A stretch of DNA of 64,000 nt, from NCBI RefSeq assembly GCF_963678635.1, contig NC_087065.1, forward strand, positions 2,604,001 through 2,668,000, given 5' to 3'. The notes below the pieces were generated by a model. That model made no database searches and was not told the origin of the DNA. It worked only from the letters and a program-made list of their open reading frames with translations. Below are positions 57,160-64,000 of this stretch, piece after piece. The DNA is from Symsagittifera roscoffensis (lineage: Eukaryota > Xenacoelomorpha > Acoela > Convolutidae). Made by a program: the position numbers and the translations under genes. Position 1 is the stretch's first letter; each line of letters opens with the position of its first letter.

Positions 57160-57560
57160 AAGAAAAGTCAATTCACACAAGGAAACAAAAACATTTTTTT
57201 TGAAACATTCAATTTTCGAAGAAAAAAAACATTATGACAAAGCCTTTTGATTTTCAAAAATAATTATAAAATGGCTTTCTTCATAAACCCAGCCTAATTA
57301 GAGAAAACTGTGCGAGTTTTATATTCCTCTGACAAGTAAAACAATTGAATTTCGCTTTCGAAACTGATGTCATTCACGTTTCTTGGGACAATTTAACTTT
57401 CGTAAATGGAGAGCGTAATTTGCCTTGATTGAAATTGAATTGATCAAAAGAAACCAGAAGCCGAAACACGAAAAAATATAATTGAGCCTGATTAGATTTT
57501 CTCGAAATATTAAAAACAGCACGACTTCATAAGTGTTTTCAATTCGCTTATTGCCACTTA
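57160..57560 (+). repeat. interspersed repeat family A, copy 6
   Basis: Carries AATTAGAGAAAACTGTGCGA, CGCTTTCGAAACTGATGTCA and the GGAGAGCGTAATTTGCCTTG variant. Intergenic, 5' of the TBC1D30-like gene. Confidence 0.6.
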
Positions 57561-58622
57561 ACAAGACAGCTCGAATCAGGGTGAAGTCTTGAATGCTCCG
57601 ACGCTTCTATGCCTTTAAACACTTCTATGGAGTTTCAGCAAAGTTTGATTTTTTTGATTTTCACACGATCTATTTCACACAAAAAAAAAGCTTAGATCAG
57701 AAGAAAAATTCATGTGGCAACTTAACCGACGACAGAAAATAAACAGGCACTCGATATTTCGAAAACACAAATTTTTTCAAGCTGAACATTTTTAACACTA
57801 AAAAGTTCACTACCTGCTCTGAATCAAACCCAGCATAAGCGTTACCTCTACACTAGGCGAGCATAACAAGCAGCAATAATTAATAAGCTAATCAAATTCT
57901 GCGAACAAGGTTTGATGAAAGCAAGTTTGATCTTGAAGACATTGATTAGCAGATATCAGTTCCACAGAAAAAAAACTATGCTCAAAAAACTGCTTTCGAT
58001 TTTTTTTTCAGAATTACGAAAAGTACCCAAAAATGGTAGACAAACTGCAAAAAAGCAGACCTAAGAAAAATTTATTTTGCTAAAGAATAATTTAAATAGT
58101 TCCAGAAAAATTTAAAATGATGCCAACAATTTTTATAATTTTCTTGAACAAATTTTATTGAATTTTTATTTTTTTTAAATGTACATCACTGATTAGCATG
58201 TATCTCCCAGTACAAGAGTCAGGGCAGCGTTTGACAGCGCCTGATGAGACCGGGTCTTTATATTTTTTTGCTATCCCAAATGAGAAAATGATTTTTTACA
58301 TGCTTATGGCGGCCTATTTGTCAGAGGTTAAAATAATTAGCGTCCCTTGCTAAATTGCCCGATTCTCTTGTTTTTGGGACAGTTGTTACAGCGCCCTTAG
58401 ATTAAAATAGTTTCGATTATGGAGACCTATTGTAATGACGGTTTCTTGGAGTGAGGAGAAATAAACAACGAGCACGACTGTTTTTCATGAGTTACGTTAC
58501 GTCATAAGACTGATGGCGTTGGAACCTTTCGTGGCGATTTGCTCATACGATCTTTCGAGAATGCTGCGTAGTTCTTAATTTCACTTAAGTCAATTGAGTT
58601 TTTGCGACAGGTTAGATGCTCA
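57561..58622. other. intergenic region between two minus-strand genes
   Basis: No gene seen. A GC-richer patch at 58190-58510 contains two CAGCGCC motifs (TTGACAGCGCCTGATGAG; GTTACAGCGCCCTTAG) of unknown nature. Confidence 0.4.
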
Positions 58623-58628
58623 TTTATT
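58623..58628 (-). terminator. candidate poly(A) signal downstream of the 59.1-kb terminal exon
   Basis: AATAAA on the minus strand about 460 bases after the TGA at 59085. Supported only by the hexamer and its position. Confidence 0.25.
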
Positions 58629-59084
58629 GAAAAAAAAATTGTTAAAACAATTTTAAATTAACTAACACATAAAATGAAAATCACAACTCAAAACATATCG
58701 TAAAACGCAATTGAAAACACAATTAAAACGCAAAAACAAATACAGGGCAAGAAACTTTGTAATTAATTGAATATAATTTTATCAAAATCATATTTAAAGC
58801 CTTTTTGAATCTTGACGCAACCTTTTGGAGTAATTATTCTAGCATCATCTAATATTCAGAAAGGTATTGATTCTATTCACTTCACGGAAAATATTAACGT
58901 GAAACTTTCGGCTAATTCACTAAAATTTCTGGATCTCTCTGACTACATGGCCATATTGAAGACTGGGGTTATTCGTTTCTAGGTACAATCTTAGCCGTTG
59001 AGCAGTTCTTAAATTGGGGAAAACTCAGGGAGTGTGATGATAATTAAAGAGATACAAACTTTCAAATGAAAACTAAAATTCATT

Positions 59085-59384
59085 TCAGCTCCAAGCTTGG
59101 TTTTGAGTGGAATGTTTGCTCTTTTTAATTCCCACTGGGTCTGCTAGGCTAGAATGGTAAGATGTGGCGCCAGACGGGCTTCCGGATACGGCTGTGACGT
59201 GTCCTGAAAAAAGTCCGTTCGATTTGAGTTCTGCCATTCTCTGCTCTATTGTTGGACTGTCTCGCATGCAGCTCTGATTCAATTTGGCTGCTGCTTTCAT
59301 GCCTGAAGATGGTTGTTGGTTCTCAATGTCAAGTTCGTTATCATCGTCTGGAATTTCAGTCACTATAACTGAACGGGATGTCGC
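59085..59384 (-). CDS. terminal exon of an unidentified minus-strand gene
   Basis: An open frame of 99 codons follows acceptor TTTCATGTTAG and ends at TGA (59087-59085). It reads ATSRSVIVTEIPDDDNELDI and later RMAELKSNGLFSG, ending NQAWS. It is acidic at the start and Ser-rich afterwards, with clear coding character and higher GC than its flanks. I do not recognise the family. Upstream exons are not visible before base 64000, implying an intron over 4.6 kb. It lies 3.2 kb upstream of the TBC1D30-like start codon, same strand. An unrelated first exon is excluded because no ATG begins the frame. Confidence 0.55.
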   Translation of the reverse strand, partial: ATSRSVIVTEIPDDDNELDIENQQPSSGMKAAAKLNQSCMRDSPTIEQRMAELKSNGLFSGHVTAVSGSPSGATSYHSSLADPVGIKKSKHSTQNQAWS

Positions 59385-60002
59385 CTAACATGAAATGCAA
59401 GATCCTCAGAAAATTACCAAGAATAAGAAATAATTAAGAGCGATTTTTCTCTGAAACATATTCCCGGCCGCTTATCATAGTCAGCAAACAGGGATATTTG
59501 ATTTGTTATTAATTTCTCGGAAATCATTTCAAATGAGTTTTTATCAAATGTTGGCTTGTTTCATCTGTTTTATCAAATGTTTTATCTGCTCACTACGATT
59601 TTGGGGAAAAAGCTTAAGGACGCCCCATGTTCAACAGAAAACGAGAGAAAAGTAAAGAGATAAGAAGAGTACGTTTCGAAGCGCAGTTTTCCAGAAGATG
59701 ATGTTACCCAACCCCATTCATCGTTGGACTGAAAGAGATGAAAAGCGCATTAGAAGTACTCTCCACAACTTATTAATCCTGACCCCCCGCAACACAAATC
59801 AACTTCTTCATAGACCATACCTTCCTAGATTATTGACCCGTCCAATTTTTGGAGGTCTGAATGGACCCCACCGGAATTTTTATCCCATAAACTATGCCAT
59901 TTTTGAGAAGCCTTTTTGGAAAACTATGCCATTGTTGAGAGCTCCAAATCATAAACACATTTTTCGACGCAAAAAAAAATGGTCTCCTGGACTGCCGTTT
60001 TA

Positions 60003-61145
60003 AAAGAGTAATGAACGCAAGTGAACAGAAAGAAAACACTGGCTTTGTTGGAAAAATCGCATTTTTCGAATTTCAAGAAAAAATATATGCCCTCTAAGCT
60101 TTATGAATTTCTAGAACAATTTATGATTGCCGCTGTTGATAACATTAACCCAATTTGAGAAAACTGGATCAATAGGTAAAGTTTTTATTCCACTGGAAAT
60201 CTTAAAATTAAATTACACTTTCGAAACTAGAAATCGTTCACGAATTTTCGCGCCATTTCAACGTTCGTAATTGGAGAGTGATGTTTACGTTACTTTCAGC
60301 AGATGAATTTCATTTGAACTCAAAAAGTGCATATACAGTGCTGATTTAAATTAACCGTACAAATTAAACAAAACTCGAATTTTCAAACGCATTTTTCTCT
60401 AATTGGGTTAAGATTAGACAAAAATGAAGAGAACAAAATTTGCTTAGAATTTCACCAGAATTAATTTGGTGCAATTTTTTTCTAAATTTCTGAACCAAAA
60501 TTCTACCCAAAAAATGGGTCATTTTGGCTTTTTTCATTTAATCAAAAATTAGGCTGAAACTACTTTGTTAATTGATGAGAAATATATATCACAAGAAGCC
60601 TCTTACACAGAACAACAAAGTTCTAGAAATGTTGAACCTCCAAAAACCAGTATATAAAACCTAAAATCATTGCTTAAAAACAAATTTCAAACAATTTACT
60701 CCGATTTTTGGAGACTCAACCTTTCTAGAACTTTGTTGTGCTGTATAAGAGGCTTCTTGTGATATATATTTCTCATCAATTAACAAAGTAGTTTCAGCCT
60801 AATTTTTGATTAATTGAAAAAGCCAAAATGACCCACTTTTGGGGTAAAACTTTGGGTGACAATTTTGGAAAAAAAATTGCACCATGTTTATTCTGGTGAA
60901 ATTCTAAGAAACTTTTGTTCACTCCCTTTTTTGTGTAATCATAACACAATTTGAAGAAAAAAAAAACGCGTTTGTAATTTCAAAATTTATTCGTTTTGTC
61001 GGTTAATTTAAATCAGCAATTTATACCTAAAATCATTCATAAATGCATCAATATGTATGAATCCACACCTGTAGTCCTAAGAGCATTTTAAGTCTTTTTC
61101 CTGAAAAAAAAATCACCAAGACCATATAAGTGTCTTCGCCACGTG
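60003..61145 (+). repeat. interspersed repeat family A, copy 7, interrupted by a MITE
   Basis: CCCAATTTGAGAAAACTGGA through GGAGAGTGATGTTTACG to 60335, then the Tc1-like MITE, then the family tail TCACCAAGACCATATAAGTG with TCTTCGCCAC before the hAT-like MITE. Nested insertions give the relative order of events. Confidence 0.65.
60336..61021. mobile_element. Tc1/mariner-like foldback MITE
   Basis: Giant inverted repeat: arms of about 300 bp (60336-60650 and 60713-61021) around a 60-bp centre. The ends read CAGTGCTGATTTAAATTAAC on the left and the complement of AATTGCTGATTTAAATTAAC on the right, flanked by TA dinucleotides. No coding capacity. It is inserted in a copy of the seven-copy repeat family. 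Confidence 0.8.
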
Positions 61146-61575
61146 CAGGGGCGGATTTAGGGGCGGGGGGCGGACGCGTCCTTCCTCAGGGATTCGACCC
61201 TCTGCCGACACAAAGGGTCCCCCCTTTGGTACTTTTTAAGAAATCCATTTTTTGCCGACCGATCTTAAAATTTTTCTAAAGGCGCCTGGGGCGCCAATAT
61301 ATACCAACTTTGAGGGGGAGCGCGCGCCAAAAAAACGCGATTTTTTTGTCAACATTTTTCAAAAAGTGCCTAAAAACGGCTTTTTTGACCTGTTTTTTCA
61401 AAAATTTGCCCGCGGCGCAGAAAATTTGGCAAAAACAGGGACCTTTTAGTGGTTTAGAAGAGCTTTGAAAATCAATTTGGTCGACCATAAAAATAAAAAA
61501 AAGGTCGTCAAAATTTTCGAAATTTTTTTGAAAATCCGCCCCCCTCCCCTCGAAAAAATCCTATATCCGCCCCTG
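61146..61575. mobile_element. hAT-like MITE with 8-bp target duplication
   Basis: 430 bp, begins CAGGGGCGGATTTAGG and ends CTATATCCGCCCCTG, terminal inverted repeats typical of hAT non-autonomous elements. A perfect 8-bp target duplication GCCACGTG lies at 61138-61145 and 61576-61583. The interior is GC-rich at the left end. Confidence 0.9.
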
Positions 61576-61583
61576 GCCACGTG

Positions 61584-63046
61584 CATTACTTTAAATAACT
61601 GATATAGTATGCCAACTTTAAGTTCAAAAACATTTTTGACACAATTTTACCATTATATTATTCAGAATTGATCCAAAATGTCCAAGACCATATAAGTGTC
61701 TTCGCCACAAATTGTCCAGATATTGGCCAGCTAAATATCACAAGGTCTAATCTAAATTAACTTCGGACAATTTTGTCTGGGACACAAATGTCTATGCAAC
61801 ATCAAAACCATAGCCATGTATGAACATTTTTTTTCTGTAAAGGAAATTTTTGACATTGCATTAATTAAATGAGAGCTGTATGCACAACAAAACCAGCCAT
61901 ATGCAAAGTCTGTAAAAAACCAAATAAACCATTTGATATTTTACACCAAAAAACCCAAATCAATTTGCAATAGAAAACAAATGACCCAATCATTTTTTCG
62001 TTTCCCCAACAATACTATAAATTCAGCTCTATTACACCGACCTTCAAAAGAACAGAGCCAGCCTACTGAGAGTTGGATGCATCTGATAAAAGGTTAAAGA
62101 AATCAAAAAACCTTCAGGGAGCCTTTCAATTTCAGAAAGCCCTTATGATTGGCACTGTTTTGAAGTAACTATTAGAGGAGGTTCATTTGGATGTATAACA
62201 TACATAGTCTGTTGCAAAGTATAACATCCAACATGGACGCAGAGAAGAAAGCTCATTAGCTCATCGAGTCTTCGCCCAAGTGACAGTGCAACATAAAGAG
62301 AAAAGTGAATAATTTAGAAACCAGTGGGGGGGATGGAATCGGTTTAGTTGATTAATTTAGAGAGATCACTGTTGTCCCGAAATATTACACTTGCACCATT
62401 ATGTCATAACTTTCAATCCTAAGTTTGCAAATCGTTAGGTGTAAGTTTAAAACCTTGCCAAATTAAAAACTTTTAAAGGTTGTTCTTAAAAGTTACTCGT
62501 TTTTGTATGACTATGTTTAATGGTATCTCTAGAAGTATCTTGACTCTTTATATGGGGTATTTTAGATGTGAATTGATAAATTTATGTTCAAAAACCAATA
62601 AGGCGAAGAGTTTGTTCGCTTGTAGAGCCTTTTTCAAAACAAATCATGCAAAAAATTTCATTAATTGACGAAATGCTGTTATTCAAAATGTGACATATGT
62701 TTGGGAGTCGTACTTTCGTTTAAAGAATACTGGCTCCATTTTTCCACCATAATAACTTTAAAAATTGAAATTTACTTAAGTTGGCTTCCATTTGCTGAAT
62801 GAATTAAAAATTGACCTTATCAATCAAAACACAAAATGCCAAAAATGACAAGAAATGTTAAAACTATTTGTAAAAAAACCAACAAACCATTGAACAAAAT
62901 TTTCTTGATAATTTGTACTTCCCTGATAATCTTGAGTTTGTGTATACATTCCAGTAGCTATTTGATACAACAGAAACGATCCTGAAGTAGTTATTTGGGC
63001 GAAAAGTACATCAACGCATACTTAGTTGAAGCAAAAATATGTAACC
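61584..63046. other. stretch without recognisable genes
   Basis: AT-rich. Contains the second copy of a 27-bp motif (CCAAGACCATATAAGTGTCT...) at 61682. Presumably intron of the gene ending at 59085. Confidence 0.4.
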
Positions 63047-63402
63047 CAGGTGCGGATTTAAGGGCGGGGGGGGGGATAGTGAGATATCTATCTTCATCGC
63101 CCAAATGTTCCCTCACGTTTGGGTATTATTTGACCCAAAATATTTTCTAAAGGGAGTTTATGGTTATTATGATGGGAATCGCGCGCCAAAAAAAAACGGT
63201 TTTAGTTGAAACCTTCACAAAAATTACCCAAACGGCATTTTTACCTGCTTGTTCAAAAACTAACCTGCAGCACGGAGCAGAACTTTTTATAAAACAAATT
63301 GTGTATTATTGCCTTTTTTGAGAACTTGGAAAATAAATGTTTAAAACTCCAACGCCCATCCCCCCCCCCCTCTTCGAAAAAATCTTAAATTAGTCCATGA
63401 TT
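63047..63402. mobile_element. hAT-like MITE, diverged copy
   Basis: Starts CAGGTGCGGATTTAAGGGCG, has TCGCGCGCCAAAAAAAAACG and a C-rich right part with AATCTTAAATTAGTCCATG. No clear target duplication found. Confidence 0.65.
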
Positions 63403-63943
63403 CAACCGAATCTTAAAAAATCTGCTATCTTGTCTCCGCGATAGATGTGTCCGACATTGGTAGGAAGAACGGAGAAGACGGAATAGTTTTGCTCGAGGTG
63501 GGTATATGCAGATAAGAGATAGTACTGCCCTGAGCTCAAAATTTTAATCATATTTCAGCTGTAGCCATTTTTGGGCTTGTTCATTTGAAAATGCTAACTT
63601 ATCGAAAAATGCTAAATGCTGTGTTCAAGGCCGAGTGTCTTATCAAACCGTCCTAATCGGGCTGATAACCATTCCCAAATCGATCAGGGCAAACTTTTTG
63701 GCTCGTATTTTTTCAGAATTTGCAGATGAAACTACTTTAGACGCGTTATGAACTCCACCATTATACGAGCAGTCTTGATTGTATACTAAGTGAGTCTAGA
63801 ACAGTGCTTATCTTACTATAAAATAGCCCTCTATCTATCTATTTTCAGTGAAGATTCCTCCATAGCAACCTAAGGAAAAATATCATCAAAACAAATTAAG
63901 TTTATTTGAAGCTTAAGTAATTAATGTTATCATAACATTTCAC

Positions 63944-64000
63944 ACAGAGGCGAAGCTGAGCTTCGCACCACTTGCGATACAAAAACATAGCCAATCGAAG
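63944..64000. mobile_element. left end of a terminal-hairpin element, cut by the window end
   Basis: CACAGAGGCGAAGCTGAGCT then TCGCACCACTTGCGATAC, the same left terminus as the elements at 17447 and 56022, with the palindromic GCGAAGCT/GAGCTTCGC hairpin. Confidence 0.55.

Noticed and set aside
59698-60003. 101-codon plus-strand frame (basic, with a repeated ATGCCATT motif)
   Set aside because: Opposite to the local gene, contains an internal short repeat and ends at the start of a repeat A copy; no homology recognised.

Overview
The window is animal (metazoan) nuclear DNA, most likely from an invertebrate. It is AT-rich, its genes are split by GT/AG introns, intergenic and intronic space is large, and it is full of small DNA transposons, tRNA-derived repeats, a LINE and an env-bearing LTR element. 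No prokaryotic gene organisation is present. I cannot name the species.

Almost the whole window (55842 down to 1, minus strand) is one gene, an orthologue of the Rab GTPase-activating protein TBC1D30. I could join 15 exons with matching intron phases into at least 986 codons, and the last visible exon runs off the window at base 1. The order is: acidic N-terminus and Ser/Gly-rich linker (exons 1-3), a basic heptad-like helix (exon 4), the TBC domain (exons 5-10, with Arg-finger and Gln-finger motifs), a conserved block after the TBC domain (exon 11), then a low-complexity tail with one more conserved coiled segment (exon 13). Intron 4 is over 20 kb and intron 9 about 13.8 kb.

Inside intron 9, on the same strand, lies a compact two-exon CHAC1-like gamma-glutamylcyclotransferase gene (15896-14849). 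Intron 4 holds a separate GC-richer, Ser/acidic-rich exon (35353-34993). Its end phase fits TBC exon 5, so it may be an alternative first exon giving a shorter isoform. Upstream of the TBC gene, a terminal exon of an unidentified minus-strand gene sits at 59384-59085.

The most unusual structure is in the TBC gene itself. A 6.5-kb block (23953-30473) has been tandemly duplicated, and the second copy (30473-33920) has lost 3,072 bp internally. Exons 5 and 6 are therefore present twice, nearly identical, while exons 7-9 are single. Using both exon pairs would break the reading frame. Either splicing uses one pair, or the assembly is wrong here.

Region 39.2-48.2 kb of intron 4 is a nest of retroelements. 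A decayed LINE (ORF1 coiled coil, endonuclease, reverse transcriptase) is interrupted by a Ty3/gypsy-like LTR element with a 5-bp target duplication. The LTRs, primer-site-like sequence, purine tract and env-like ORFs read on the plus strand, but the pol block reads on the minus strand, so the interior has been inverted and has lost gag.

The remaining non-coding DNA is mostly interspersed repeats: a seven-copy 400-450-bp family always in plus orientation, hAT-like and Tc1/mariner-like MITEs, terminal-hairpin elements with antisense tRNA-like modules embedded, a 150-bp-period tandem array, and a SINE.
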